Shown here piece after piece: positions 26,412-35,791 of a DNA stretch of 64,000 bases. The stretch's first letter is position 1. Every line of letters begins with the position of its first letter. The stretch is from JAMLHH01 sp037189845 (GTDB lineage Bacteria > Bacteroidota > Bacteroidia > Chitinophagales > JADIYW01): NCBI GenBank assembly GCA_037189845.1, contig JBBCIS010000008.1:434001-498000 (forward strand), read 5' to 3'. The translations under genes and the position numbers were made by a program. Below the pieces are notes generated by a model. It searched no databases and was not told the origin of the DNA. It saw only the letters and a list, made by a program, of their open reading frames with translations.

Positions 26412-27881
26412 CTACTTAGGTGTGACTTTTACATCTACCTGTTTGGCGTGCTCATTGACCTTTAATTTCAATAGTTGTAACCTTTCGTCCCATTCATAGG
26501 AATAATCTTCTACCCCGCTCACAGTGAGATTCCAGCCATCAGGATATCTTCTCTGAGGCAATAAAATTTCGGTATAAGGTCCGATTTGGGTATTGTTGAC
26601 ATACCTCATATTGAACTCGTAAGTTTTAGCATTGTACTTAAAAGAAATCAGATTACCGGTCGTAGCTCTCGGAAATGCCCGCACCAAAGGATCAAATGTA
26701 GGACGTTCAGATCTGTCCGGATAGAAAAGATTATAATTTACAGAACCTACCATCTCATGAATATCATGCGACCATGCAGCCCAACCGCTGTTCATTTCAT
26801 CCAGCATATCGCAAAAATCTGAAACATACTGTGAGCTGGTTTCCGGTCGGTCATTTTTTCCTCCGAATTCTGTACAGAACAAAGATGCCTCATGACGTTC
26901 CATGTCTATGTACCTGTTTTTCTTCCACTCGTTAATGACCGTTCTGTCCAGCATGCTGTAATTGGCTCCGGCTTCCATTCCCGGCGGATAAATATGCGGA
27001 GCAACCACTAATCTCGGATCTCCTGCTCTGTAATCAATGACTTTTTTAAGATAAGACGGCATGCCGAAACCTGTTGCAGGGAAAAACTCAGGTTCAATGA
27101 AAATCCATTTTTCCTGGTCTATTTTTCTGATTTCCTGTATTGCTCTGTCATACAAGCCCCATAATTGTACTTCTGCAAAATACCTGTTGTGCAATAAATT
27201 TCCGTCACCCGGATGCGGCTCATTCATCAGCTCATAGCCAATAACATATGGATTATCTTTTACTCTTTTGACGATTTCCATCCAGGATGCAATGAAGTGA
27301 TCCTGCAGGAATTTATATGGTTCTTCATATCTGTAAAAGTTTTGAAAAGCATTTTTCACTTCGGGAGTCAGGTATTGCAAAAACCATAAATCTCCGAAGT
27401 CGTACTGTCCTATCGGCACACCATCCGTAAATACGGCCCAATATGGTGCTCCATTTCCACCACCTCCGAAAACCGCGCTGTACAAATCCTGATGCATATC
27501 CAGCAATACATAGATATTTCTGGAAGTGTACCATTCTATCCGTTTCATGGTTTCATTGATATAGTTCAGATCATACTGACCTTTTTCAGGCTCGATTGCA
27601 GACCAGTTGATCACATATCTCGTCACATTAAATCCGTACAGCATCTCCCGTTCCACATCACTTTCTTCAATCCAGGGTATATGCTTAAATTTAGAAAAAT
27701 TGGAAGTAGCCATTCCGTGAAGAATCAGACTACGGCCATTTTGATCATACATAAAAAATCCTTCCTGAACAGGATTGGTGTTGACTTTGACAGGAGGATT
27801 ATGATAAGGAGTAAAAGGTTCTTTTTTACAGGATGTGCTAAAAACTATACTGACAGCAAGAACTTGTAACAGATATTTCAT
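26412..27881 (-). CDS. GH5-family endoglycoceramidase-like lipoprotein
   Basis: 489 residues. A lipoprotein signal (VLAVSIVFSTSCKK) ends at C18. The barrel has VLLDMHQDLYSAVFGG, then GNGAPYWA and ELMNEPHPG with E221 as acid/base, the H296-x-Y298 pair, and LFCTEFGG with E338 as nucleophile. DMHQD...GNGAP.WA and the long insertion before NEP are hallmarks of endoglycoceramidases, which release the glycan from glycosphingolipids. A small C-terminal beta domain follows (about 415-489). The mature protein is probably on the cell surface or in the periplasm. A GH5 of other specificity is possible. The CREST ceramidase-like gene 4 kb away could act on the released ceramide. Confidence 0.82.
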   Translation of the reverse strand: MKYLLQVLAVSIVFSTSCKKEPFTPYHNPPVKVNTNPVQEGFFMYDQNGRSLILHGMATSNFSKFKHIPWIEESDVEREMLYGFNVTRYVINWSAIEPEKGQYDLNYINETMKRIEWYTSRNIYVLLDMHQDLYSAVFGGGGNGAPYWAVFTDGVPIGQYDFGDLWFLQYLTPEVKNAFQNFYRYEEPYKFLQDHFIASWMEIVKRVKDNPYVIGYELMNEPHPGDGNLLHNRYFAEVQLWGLYDRAIQEIRKIDQEKWIFIEPEFFPATGFGMPSYLKKVIDYRAGDPRLVVAPHIYPPGMEAGANYSMLDRTVINEWKKNRYIDMERHEASLFCTEFGGKNDRPETSSQYVSDFCDMLDEMNSGWAAWSHDIHEMVGSVNYNLFYPDRSERPTFDPLVRAFPRATTGNLISFKYNAKTYEFNMRYVNNTQIGPYTEILLPQRRYPDGWNLTVSGVEDYSYEWDERLQLLKLKVNEHAKQVDVKVTPK

Positions 27882-27999
27882 GTTACGATAATAAGGATTT
27901 TACATTTATCTACATACAGCAAAGAGCAAAATACACCTTACAGGGTATTTTTGATTTACTTTTCGGATATAAATTGATAAAGATCAATCGAGTCAGGAT

Positions 28000-28854
28000 C
28001 TATCCAAAGATAGTCTGACTGATTCTCACCGATTCTGCGAATGCTTCCGGATCCAGCCCCGTGCTGATACCTTTACTTTCAAAGTACTCTATCATTTTCT
28101 CAGTAGGCATATTTCCGGTCAGATCATCTTTTGCCATCGGACAACCGCCATAACCTTTGATCGCACCATCAAATCTTTTACAACCGAATTCATAGGCAGC
28201 AGATACCTTTTCCTCCCATTTGTCCGGAGTTGTATGAAAGTGTGCTCCAAACTTCAAATCAGGAAAATCATTGTATAGCAATGGGAATAATTCCTGGATC
28301 AATGCAGGTTGAGCAACACCAATCGTATCAGATATAGAGAACCTTTCCACGCCTAACTCGCTCAGTCTGTCTACCCAGTGAGCCACTATTTCAGGATGAT
28401 AAATATCTCCGTAAGGGTTACCGAATGCCATAGAGAGGTACAAAACAAACTTTTTGCCGTACATCTCACATGTATTGAGTATCTCTTCCACTCTGTTGAT
28501 AGATTCTTCAAAACCGCAGTTCGTATTTCTGATTTGAAAAGTTTCAGATACAGAAAAAGGATAACCTAAATAAGTGATCTCATCAAATTCACATGCCATA
28601 TCAGCTCCTTTGCCATTGGCTACCACTACAGATAATCTGGTGTCTGTTTCATCCAGCTTTAGCTGAGGGATAATTTTCGCAGTATCAGCCATCTGAGGAA
28701 TTGCTTTGGATGAAACAAAGCTTCCGCAGTCCAGCGCATGAAATCCTACTTTCAGCAGGCTGTTCAGATATTCAACTTTTCTCTCAGTAGGAATAAATGT
28801 TTTTATCCCTTGCATGGCATCTCTCGGACACTCAATAATAGAAACCTGTGGCAA
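28000..28854 (-). CDS. Hydroxymethylglutaryl-CoA lyase
   Basis: 284 residues with a TIM barrel. It opens with VSIIECPRDAMQG, where R-D is the catalytic pair (usually GPRDGLQ). It has the metal-binding HxH motif in GAHFHTTP and the signature GYGGCPMAKDDLTGN with the catalytic cysteine. The enzyme splits HMG-CoA into acetoacetate and acetyl-CoA, ending leucine breakdown. It is single, with a good promoter just upstream. Confidence 0.88.
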   Translation of the reverse strand: MPQVSIIECPRDAMQGIKTFIPTERKVEYLNSLLKVGFHALDCGSFVSSKAIPQMADTAKIIPQLKLDETDTRLSVVVANGKGADMACEFDEITYLGYPFSVSETFQIRNTNCGFEESINRVEEILNTCEMYGKKFVLYLSMAFGNPYGDIYHPEIVAHWVDRLSELGVERFSISDTIGVAQPALIQELFPLLYNDFPDLKFGAHFHTTPDKWEEKVSAAYEFGCKRFDGAIKGYGGCPMAKDDLTGNMPTEKMIEYFESKGISTGLDPEAFAESVRISQTIFG

Positions 28855-28876
28855 CGAATTTTGATTTTATTGTCTC

Positions 28877-28906
28877 CAAAGATAGTAAAAAGCCGTTACA
28901 CATAAA
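28877..28906 (-). promoter_or_regulatory. Promoter of the HMG-CoA lyase gene
   Basis: On the minus strand TATCTTTG (28884-28877) matches TAnnTTTG. GTTTA, one base off TTTG, begins the -33 region with 19 bp between (28885-28903). The start codon lies about 23 bases after the -7 box. Confidence 0.55.
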
Positions 28907-28985
28907 CAGTTAGATGCAATTTATCACATGCTCAATAATTGAAAAATAACTTGTCAGAATGATTTTTAATCCGACAAGAAATCAT

Positions 28986-31433
28986 TTAGGGATCGACATC
29001 TATAACTAAACGAACCTTTTTATAAACAGCATACTGATACATCAGCTGACGAACATCTTCAATAGCGCGTTTAGCTACAGCAACCAGATTGGCATTTCTA
29101 TCCGTTTTTACAATGATATCGCGAATGTATTTACCCTGAAGCCTGGACAATGAAGGAACAGATGGTCCCAGGCACTCACCTGCGATACGCGGCTGTAATT
29201 GTTTAAAGATAAATGAAGCAGCATCTGCTGCTACTCTTTCATCAGCATCTCTCACTGATATATGTATCATCCGTACAAATGGCGGATAATGAAATTTCAT
29301 CCGTTCGCTCAACTCTTTTGTGTAGTATGGAGCGATAGACTGATCTTTTAACCGTTGCGTTATAGGATGTTCCGGATTACTGATCTGAATAAATACTTTA
29401 CCGATCTCCTCTGAACGTCCGGCACGCCCGCTCACTTGTGATAATAGCTGATAAGCTCTTTCCATAGCTCTGAAATCAGGATAGTGTAACAATGCATCTG
29501 CATTCAACACTCCTACCATCTGAACATTTTTAAAATCCAGACCTTTGGTAACCATTTGCGTCCCAATTAATATATCGGCTTCTCCCTGCTCAAACTGCTC
29601 TATAATTTTTTCGTGAGCATTTTTACTTTTTGCCGTATCATAATCTAACCGTAATAATCTTGCCTGTGGAAAAATCGCCTGAATATCATCTTCTACACGC
29701 TCGGTACCCGCTCCTTTCATCTCCAGCACGGTTGAATGGCAGGACGGACATTCACGCGGCATCAACATCGTATAACCACAGTAATGACATTTTAACTGTT
29801 CGGAAAATTTATGGAAGGTCAGGCTTACATCACAATGCTGACACTGTGGAATCCAAGCACAATCTTTACAGGAAATATAAGGCGCATATCCTCTCCTGTT
29901 CTGAAATATGATGGCCTGCTTTTCTTTTTTCAAAGTATTTCCGATGGCGACCTGCATCGCGTCACTGAGCATTCCCGTCACTTGCTTATTCTTCCGGGCT
30001 TCAGTCATATTGATAAAACATAGCTGAGGCAAAGACATTTCACCGTGCCGTTTAGTCAATTCTACTAATCCGAATCTTCCTGCCTGGGCATTCGCCCATG
30101 ATTCCATAGAAGGTGTAGCGCTACCCAGCAATACTTTCCCTTTGATCAGATTCGCCAGATAGATGACACTATCTCTTGCCTGATATCTGGGTGCAGGATC
30201 ATTTTGCTTGTAAGAACCGTCATGTTCTTCATCAACGATGATCAATCCAAGATTCGGGAATGGTAAAAACATAGCAGATCGAGCACCAATGACAATATTA
30301 TATTCCTGCTGCAGCACTTTCATCCAGGTTTCTACCCGTTCCGCAGGATTATATTTTGAATGATAAACTCCTACTTTTCCGATCATCGTTTCCAGGCGGC
30401 GGATCAATTGTGTAGTCAGAGAAATTTCCGGTACGAGATATAATACCTGCCTGCCCTGAGCAATTACATCCCTGATCAGCTCGGCATAAACATGGGTTTT
30501 GCCGGAAGCGGTCACTCCTCTCAGCAATACAACCAGTTGTTGTTCCCAGGACACTTTGATTTGCTCGTAAGCAGCCTGCTGCTCTTCATTCAAAACATTT
30601 TTCTCGTCATGAAGCTGCTCTTCCTCGACCCGGGAAACTATTTTCTCTTCATTCTGAAAAATATCCTTTCCTGTCATCGTCCTGTGCACTGAGCCTGAAA
30701 CTCCGGAAGACTTGATCAGCTTGTTTCTGAGCATCCAATCGCCATTGGGTTGCGCAGCCATATATGCCAGCAATAAATCTGATTGTTTGGGCTTCTTCTC
30801 CAATTTTTGAAAAAGCTGCTGTAAAGCATCTCTGTCTGCAAGATATTCCGGGTTTAGCCTGGTATAAATTTCCAGCTTGGGCTTATATCTGTCCTCTAAA
30901 AACTCCTGTAAGACAATGACCTGCTTATCAATAAGGCTTCTGATAATTTTCTGAACTGATTTTTTCTGTAAAATGACCTGTATATCTGCCAGAGATAAGA
31001 CATCCTGTCTTTCCAATGCGCTGGCTATCATATATTCATCATCCGGCAAATCCAGAATATTTACTTCAGATTCAGGATGCCTGACATACTGTGTTTCGCT
31101 ATCGGGCCTGAAATATGCAGGCATTGCAGCTGTCATGACTTCTCCTTCATAACAACAATAGTACTGAGCTATCCACTCCCAGAATTTAAGCTGATGCTCT
31201 GTCACAATTGGAGAAGCATCCACGACACCAAAGATTTCTTTTGCCTGATATACAGTCGGAGCCTGCCGATGTATTGATTTGACAATAGCCGTGTAATGTT
31301 TCCTGCGACCAAACTGTACTTCTACCCTTATCCCCGGTACTATTGCTTCCTGCCAATCGTCCGGAATACGATAAGTATAAGTTCCCTTTACAGAAAGCGG
31401 TAAAATAACTTCACAATATTGAGGCATTTGCAC
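28986..31433 (-). CDS. priA: Primosomal protein N', replication restart helicase
   Basis: 815 residues, full length. The N-terminal DNA-binding domain starts YCEVILPLSVKGTYTYRIP. Walker A is LRGVTASGKTHVY, Walker B is IIVDEEHDGSYK, and the motif GSATPSMES follows. The zinc region carries CKDCAWIPQCQHC, CHYCG and CPSC, eight cysteines in four pairs. Motifs V and VI are GTQMVTKGLDF and QVSGRAGRSEE. It reloads the replisome at stalled forks. It is followed 79 bp later by kup on the same strand. Confidence 0.95.
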   Translation of the reverse strand: MQMPQYCEVILPLSVKGTYTYRIPDDWQEAIVPGIRVEVQFGRRKHYTAIVKSIHRQAPTVYQAKEIFGVVDASPIVTEHQLKFWEWIAQYYCCYEGEVMTAAMPAYFRPDSETQYVRHPESEVNILDLPDDEYMIASALERQDVLSLADIQVILQKKSVQKIIRSLIDKQVIVLQEFLEDRYKPKLEIYTRLNPEYLADRDALQQLFQKLEKKPKQSDLLLAYMAAQPNGDWMLRNKLIKSSGVSGSVHRTMTGKDIFQNEEKIVSRVEEEQLHDEKNVLNEEQQAAYEQIKVSWEQQLVVLLRGVTASGKTHVYAELIRDVIAQGRQVLYLVPEISLTTQLIRRLETMIGKVGVYHSKYNPAERVETWMKVLQQEYNIVIGARSAMFLPFPNLGLIIVDEEHDGSYKQNDPAPRYQARDSVIYLANLIKGKVLLGSATPSMESWANAQAGRFGLVELTKRHGEMSLPQLCFINMTEARKNKQVTGMLSDAMQVAIGNTLKKEKQAIIFQNRRGYAPYISCKDCAWIPQCQHCDVSLTFHKFSEQLKCHYCGYTMLMPRECPSCHSTVLEMKGAGTERVEDDIQAIFPQARLLRLDYDTAKSKNAHEKIIEQFEQGEADILIGTQMVTKGLDFKNVQMVGVLNADALLHYPDFRAMERAYQLLSQVSGRAGRSEEIGKVFIQISNPEHPITQRLKDQSIAPYYTKELSERMKFHYPPFVRMIHISVRDADERVAADAASFIFKQLQPRIAGECLGPSVPSLSRLQGKYIRDIIVKTDRNANLVAVAKRAIEDVRQLMYQYAVYKKVRLVIDVDP

Positions 31434-31512
31434 AGGATGAAGTTAAATAGCTTTTTCTATTTACAGAAAAAGTATCACGTATCGTGTGGCTAAAAGTTTC
31501 CACAAAAATGTT

Positions 31513-33480
31513 TTACAGCCTGTTCAGAGAAATATTAGCCGGGTGAATAGTAATCGGAAAATCTTCCACCTTGACGGAATGAGCATCCAAACCAAATGCT
31601 TTTCCATCTGACAAGCTGATTTTTTTGATAAAACTATATGCACTGACAATCAGACTTTCATACCACGGCAAATTACTGTCGTAGGAGATAATTTTTCCTA
31701 TCAGGACATATTTAAAGTCAGCCTGAATATGGTGTTCCTGCAGCGATTTGTACTTACTGACAACATTCAGCTCTTTAGAAGCAACTAAATTCTCAACGAC
31801 TTCTCTGAATAAAAGATTTACACGCTGGGTGATTTTGAATCCTAGATAAAAATCTACTCTGATGATAGTGTCTTTTTCAATAAATGTGACCTTATAATCA
31901 CTCTGATAAGGTTGGTCTGTTACATGTAAATGGAGCAACCAGTATACATCTGCCCTTTTGGGACGTCGTTTGAGTATAGAAAAAATAATTTTAGAATCGA
32001 TCAGCTTTTTATTAGGCGAGTTGGTCAGATATACCAGATGGCTGGAATATTTTGACATACTTTCATCATTGCTCAGATCCTTCAGCACATCTATATAGTC
32101 AGAGATCGGCACCAGATCATTATACGCGCTGGTAATTCTTTTACCAAAATACCACAGGAACATCACCGAAGCGATACAACCTGCGATAAATAAAGATACA
32201 TAGCCCCCATGTGAAAACTTGGCTATGTTAGCAATGAAAAAGGAGAGTTCAATTGTCAGATATATTGCTAAAAACAATCCAATCCAGATCATAGAAATCC
32301 TTTTCATCCTCATGTAAGTCACTAACAGAATAGTGGTCATGAGCATACATAAGACGATCGCCAGACCGTATGCAGCTTCCATTTCACTGGATTTCTTGAA
32401 ATGCAGCATTACAAATACGCATCCGGCAAACAATAACCAGTTGACTGAAGGAATATACACCTGGCCTCTCAGCGTAGTAGGATATTTCACTGATATTCTG
32501 GGCCAAAGATTGAGTCGGACGGCCTCACTGATTAAGGAAAATGCTCCGGCAATCAATGCCTGCGAAGCGATCACTGCGGCAAGTGTCGCTATGATAATTC
32601 CCAATGGCAGAAACCAGTCCGGCATTAATAAGTAGAATGGATTTCCGGGATTGTTCACATCGCCGGATATTCCGCTTAATGTCATACCCTGATGATTCAA
32701 AAGATATGCTCCCTGTCCGAAATAATTCAGCAGCAACATCAATTTTACAAAAATCCACGACACCTGAATATTTTTCATTCCGCAATGTCCCAGATCACTA
32801 TACAATGCCTCAGCTCCGGTTGTACACAGAAATACGAATCCCAGTACAAAAAAGCCTTCCGGATGTACCTGAAGCAACCTTACTGCATAAACAGGATTCA
32901 ATGCCTGCAGTATGGATAAATTTCCTGCTAAAGCTACTGCTCCCAATATTCCCAGCATCAAAAACCAAATGAGCATTACCGGTCCGAATGATTTCCCGAT
33001 CACCTGTGAACCAAACTGCTGGATAAAAAACAATACTGCGAGTATAGCAATTACAACGTAGATCTGATTCAGCGCGGGATAATATACTTTTACGCCTTCT
33101 ACTGCAGAAGCTATAGAAATAGATGGTGTGATAATACTATCCGCCAATAGTGCACAGCCTCCCAGAATAGCAGGAATGAGCAGCCATTGTCTTCGTAGCC
33201 GCTTTAACAAGGAATAGAGTGAAAATATCCCCCCTTCTCCATGATTATCAGCTCTGATGGTAATGAGGACATACTTAATAGTTGTCTGTATTGTCAGTGT
33301 ATAAAAGACACAGGAGACAGCTCCCAGCACGATATCTTTTTCAATAGTATGGATGCCGATGATGGCTTTCATTACGTATAGCGGGGATGTTCCAATATCT
33401 CCGAAAATAATACCGAGGGTAATAATGACAGAACCAATTGTAATCAAATTTCTGTCTGCAGATGGCGAAGTTGTATTCAC
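31513..33480 (-). CDS. kup: Potassium uptake protein, KUP/HAK family
   Basis: 655 residues with about 12 helices in the first 430 residues and a soluble C-terminal domain. The family signature is GDIGTSPLYVMKAI near the N-terminus, then DNHGEGGIFSLYSLL, GGCALLADSIITPSISIASAVEG and ALYSDLGHCG. It is a proton-coupled K+ importer of the inner membrane. The C-terminal 200 residues (LVYLTNSPNKKLIDSKI) match the KUP cytoplasmic domain. A -7 promoter box lies just upstream. Confidence 0.95.
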   Translation of the reverse strand: MNTTSPSADRNLITIGSVIITLGIIFGDIGTSPLYVMKAIIGIHTIEKDIVLGAVSCVFYTLTIQTTIKYVLITIRADNHGEGGIFSLYSLLKRLRRQWLLIPAILGGCALLADSIITPSISIASAVEGVKVYYPALNQIYVVIAILAVLFFIQQFGSQVIGKSFGPVMLIWFLMLGILGAVALAGNLSILQALNPVYAVRLLQVHPEGFFVLGFVFLCTTGAEALYSDLGHCGMKNIQVSWIFVKLMLLLNYFGQGAYLLNHQGMTLSGISGDVNNPGNPFYLLMPDWFLPLGIIIATLAAVIASQALIAGAFSLISEAVRLNLWPRISVKYPTTLRGQVYIPSVNWLLFAGCVFVMLHFKKSSEMEAAYGLAIVLCMLMTTILLVTYMRMKRISMIWIGLFLAIYLTIELSFFIANIAKFSHGGYVSLFIAGCIASVMFLWYFGKRITSAYNDLVPISDYIDVLKDLSNDESMSKYSSHLVYLTNSPNKKLIDSKIIFSILKRRPKRADVYWLLHLHVTDQPYQSDYKVTFIEKDTIIRVDFYLGFKITQRVNLLFREVVENLVASKELNVVSKYKSLQEHHIQADFKYVLIGKIISYDSNLPWYESLIVSAYSFIKKISLSDGKAFGLDAHSVKVEDFPITIHPANISLNRL

Positions 33481-33501
33481 TGCTTATAGTATAATCGGGC
33501 T

Positions 33502-33509
33502 CAAATCTA
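33502..33509 (-). promoter_or_regulatory. -7 promoter box of kup
   Basis: On the minus strand TAGATTTG (33509-33502) matches TAnnTTTG, 22 bases before the start. I see no good -33 TTTG at the right distance. Confidence 0.4.
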
Positions 33510-33563
33510 TCACTAAATAATATAACTTGTCATTCCTATTATTTAAAAGTTTGCTAAAAGAAT

Positions 33564-33718
33564 CACGGCATTCGCATAGTATCAGAGATTTAAATAGAAA
33601 TATTCACACTCAGAACTATCAGGCCATGAAGATGCTGAAAGATTTAGCCATTGATTAGTGAATTCGTGGCTATCTCTTAGGAAGATTATATGTTATAAAG
33701 TTAAATGCGAATGTCCTG
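33564..33718. repeat. Intergenic palindromic repeat, copy 3, inverted and shortened
   Basis: The ends are CACGGCATTCGCAT (33564) and TTAAATGCGAATGTCCTG (33701-33718). Read on the minus strand it carries CATTCGCATTTAACTTT and then TAGCCACGAATTCACTAATCA, the left-half blocks of copies 1 and 2, but lacks the ATGATAAATAATG and AATTCGTG..AGTGGC parts. It is about 60 bp shorter and in opposite orientation. Confidence 0.65.
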
Positions 33719-33778
33719 AAAAAGAATTGCTACCCAACTATAAGCCGGATAGCAATTTACATTATTATCAGATGATTT

Positions 33779-34591
33779 TTAAATTTCGGAAACAAACCTG
33801 GAAGACACCCATCTGGATTCTTCGCCATCTATTTTATACCACTCGTCTACTCTTTCAAAAATTCTCAGCGTGGTACCTCTCTGGATAAAGTCAATTGTAT
33901 CTCCGGAAACATCGGATTCATCTCTCACTCTTAATTTATCAGAAGTGACAATTACTTTCCCGATAGAGTATTGCTTACTGTTATCAGAAATATTTTTATG
34001 GATCTTGAACTTCACTCCCAACAATAAGAAAAATTCCTGTTGTGCATTTGCAAACAAATTTCCACCAAAGAAATTAACACCAGGGCTGCTGATTCTCATG
34101 ATATTTTCGTCTTTGTAGTTTAATTCCCCTGTAGAAATATCGTACCAGCTGGCATAATTCACATGTTTGTGATCAGGCTGGAAGCTGAATTTTCTACATA
34201 GCATGGCTACTACTTCCAGAAAGCTTTGCTGCTGGACTCCGGGCATAATTTCTGTATCCAGATCTCCCATCACTGCCACAGAGATATCTTCACTCATATT
34301 TTTAGGCAATCCACCCGGTATATCATTGAAAGGTCTGCATACCCCTACTTTACCGTCCGGCAAAATCACTAAATGATTACACACAGAAGAGTATCCCAGA
34401 TGTCTGTGGTGAATATCCAGATCAAATAAAGAATTGATTGGCTTTTTCTCATCGTAATCAACGAGCTTCACCTTTTTAGTATGCTCAATAACAATATTGC
34501 TCACACATCTGTTGATCCGTTCCTCTATCAGGAACTCTTTGAAAGCATCCAGTTCGAAAACCTTATATCCCGGGTTATTTTTTGGCATCAC
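33779..34591 (-). CDS. N-acetylmuramoyl-L-alanine amidase-like protein with C-terminal SH3b domain
   Basis: 270 residues. The core has IHHRHLGYSSVCNHLVILPDGKVGVCRP and ISVAVMGDLD, the pattern of Amidase_2/PGRP-type zinc amidases (His pair, 'yHyvI..dG.i...R', 'siGi.l.Gn.d'). The C-terminal 60 residues (VTSDKLRVRDESDVSGDTID to WVSSRFVSEI) form an SH3b domain, used to bind cell-wall peptides. No signal peptide is visible, so it may be a cytoplasmic or phage-like lysin, or be exported another way. Not all the usual zinc ligands are obvious. It is followed by copy 3 of the palindromic repeat. Confidence 0.65.
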   Translation of the reverse strand: MMPKNNPGYKVFELDAFKEFLIEERINRCVSNIVIEHTKKVKLVDYDEKKPINSLFDLDIHHRHLGYSSVCNHLVILPDGKVGVCRPFNDIPGGLPKNMSEDISVAVMGDLDTEIMPGVQQQSFLEVVAMLCRKFSFQPDHKHVNYASWYDISTGELNYKDENIMRISSPGVNFFGGNLFANAQQEFFLLLGVKFKIHKNISDNSKQYSIGKVIVTSDKLRVRDESDVSGDTIDFIQRGTTLRIFERVDEWYKIDGEESRWVSSRFVSEI

Positions 34592-34644
34592 ACATTATTT
34601 ATACGACAAAATAAACAAAAATAGGCTATATGCAGCATTGACAA

Positions 34645-35475
34645 TTATATTTTAAATAACAATCCTTCATCTCTTAATACGGATTTGACCATATTAGTTG
34701 CATTGAAGGAGCCAAGAGTAACAATGTTATAAAACCCATTTTCTCTTCGACCTGTTTCCCTTAAAATACTATCATAGTTAAAACCTTTTGCATATAACTC
34801 CAATACCTTTCCATAAAAATCTTCCAGGTCCTGCAATTTATAACATAGATTTTTTTTACCATTTATCAGCTTCGGATTATGACTGCATAACAAAGTATCA
34901 AACTCTAATTCAGATAACATCCTCAGGCTTTCAATCTGCTGCTTCATGCTTTCAAAATCAGAGAAGTATTTAATCTTATCCGCTACATATAAATCCCCGC
35001 TAAACAACCACCCTTTTTCTTTTATATAGAAAGCGTAATGGTCGTGACTATGCCCGGGGGTATATATCGGCAATAGCTTCAGTTTTCCTGTATCAATCAA
35101 TTGACCTTCTGATATCGGTAGTGTACGAACTTTATCTACGCTCCCGTTCATCAAAATACCCAAAGGCGACATTCTGTAACCTTCTTTTAATATTTTCCCA
35201 CCGGCAGGATGCGCATATACGGGCACGTTCCACTTTTTACTCAGATAAGCGGCATTACCGGAGTGGTCCTCATGAAAATGTGTCAATACAATTTTCTCAA
35301 TCTTAAATTTTGACAGATGAGAAACGACTTCTCTTCTGCTATGTGACTGAGCTGTATCAATCAAGGTATCACCTAATTGATATAAATAAACTGTCTGTAC
35401 ATTCTTATTCAATCTGTACACAGAGAACCTGAACCCATTCAGTTCATCTAATTGTAAACTCCTCACTTTTATCAT
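34645..35475 (-). CDS. MBL-fold metallohydrolase
   Basis: 276 residues. The zinc motif HFHEDH starts at H66, followed by the usual ligands YTPGHSHDHYAFY and the aspartate in LFSGDLYVAD, and a C-terminal histidine in LLCSHNPKL. The enzyme is predicted to be soluble and to bind two zinc ions. The C-terminal 70 residues are a helical region. The substrate cannot be told; the pattern is near glyoxalase II-like and quorum-lactonase-like MBL proteins. It lies 53 bp upstream of the amidase gene on the same strand. Confidence 0.85.
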   Translation of the reverse strand: MIKVRSLQLDELNGFRFSVYRLNKNVQTVYLYQLGDTLIDTAQSHSRREVVSHLSKFKIEKIVLTHFHEDHSGNAAYLSKKWNVPVYAHPAGGKILKEGYRMSPLGILMNGSVDKVRTLPISEGQLIDTGKLKLLPIYTPGHSHDHYAFYIKEKGWLFSGDLYVADKIKYFSDFESMKQQIESLRMLSELEFDTLLCSHNPKLINGKKNLCYKLQDLEDFYGKVLELYAKGFNYDSILRETGRRENGFYNIVTLGSFNATNMVKSVLRDEGLLFKI

Positions 35476-35506
35476 TGATACAACTGTTGCCTGTACAATT
35501 AAAGCC

Positions 35507-35537
35507 TAAATGTAAGCATTGAACATTTTTTAAACAA
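35507..35537 (-). promoter_or_regulatory. Candidate promoter of the MBL-fold gene
   Basis: On the minus strand TACATTTA (35514-35507) is one base off the -7 consensus, with TTG at 35537-35535 as the -33 element and 20 bp between. The ATG lies about 30 bases downstream. Confidence 0.45.
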
Positions 35538-35791
35538 TATTACATGTTATATCACATATAATTTTAGAATTCATTCTACAAACTCTTAAAAATTCAAACA
35601 CCTAAGTCCGACTGCAGTGTAAATTAATATATTTTTAAATGTGAAAGAAAATAAAAATTATTATCCTTCTGTCTTTTTGCTCATTTATCTATCATAAGAC
35701 GACCTATTTTTAACAATCATCAATAAATTCCATCTGTAGTAAAAAATTATAGTGAAAACAGTAATTTTACCACCTTTGTCGATAATACGTT
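35538..35791. other. AT-rich divergent intergenic region
   Basis: The gap between the divergent MBL-fold gene and accC is strongly AT-rich with no gene, hairpin terminator or repeat that I can see. CACCTTTG shortly before accC is one base from the -7 consensus but no clear -33 element pairs with it. Confidence 0.4.

Noticed and set aside
31449..31475. A/T stem after priA as a terminator of an upstream gene
   Set aside because: CTTTTTCT/AGAAAAAG pairs but has no GC and lies in the priA leader; too weak.
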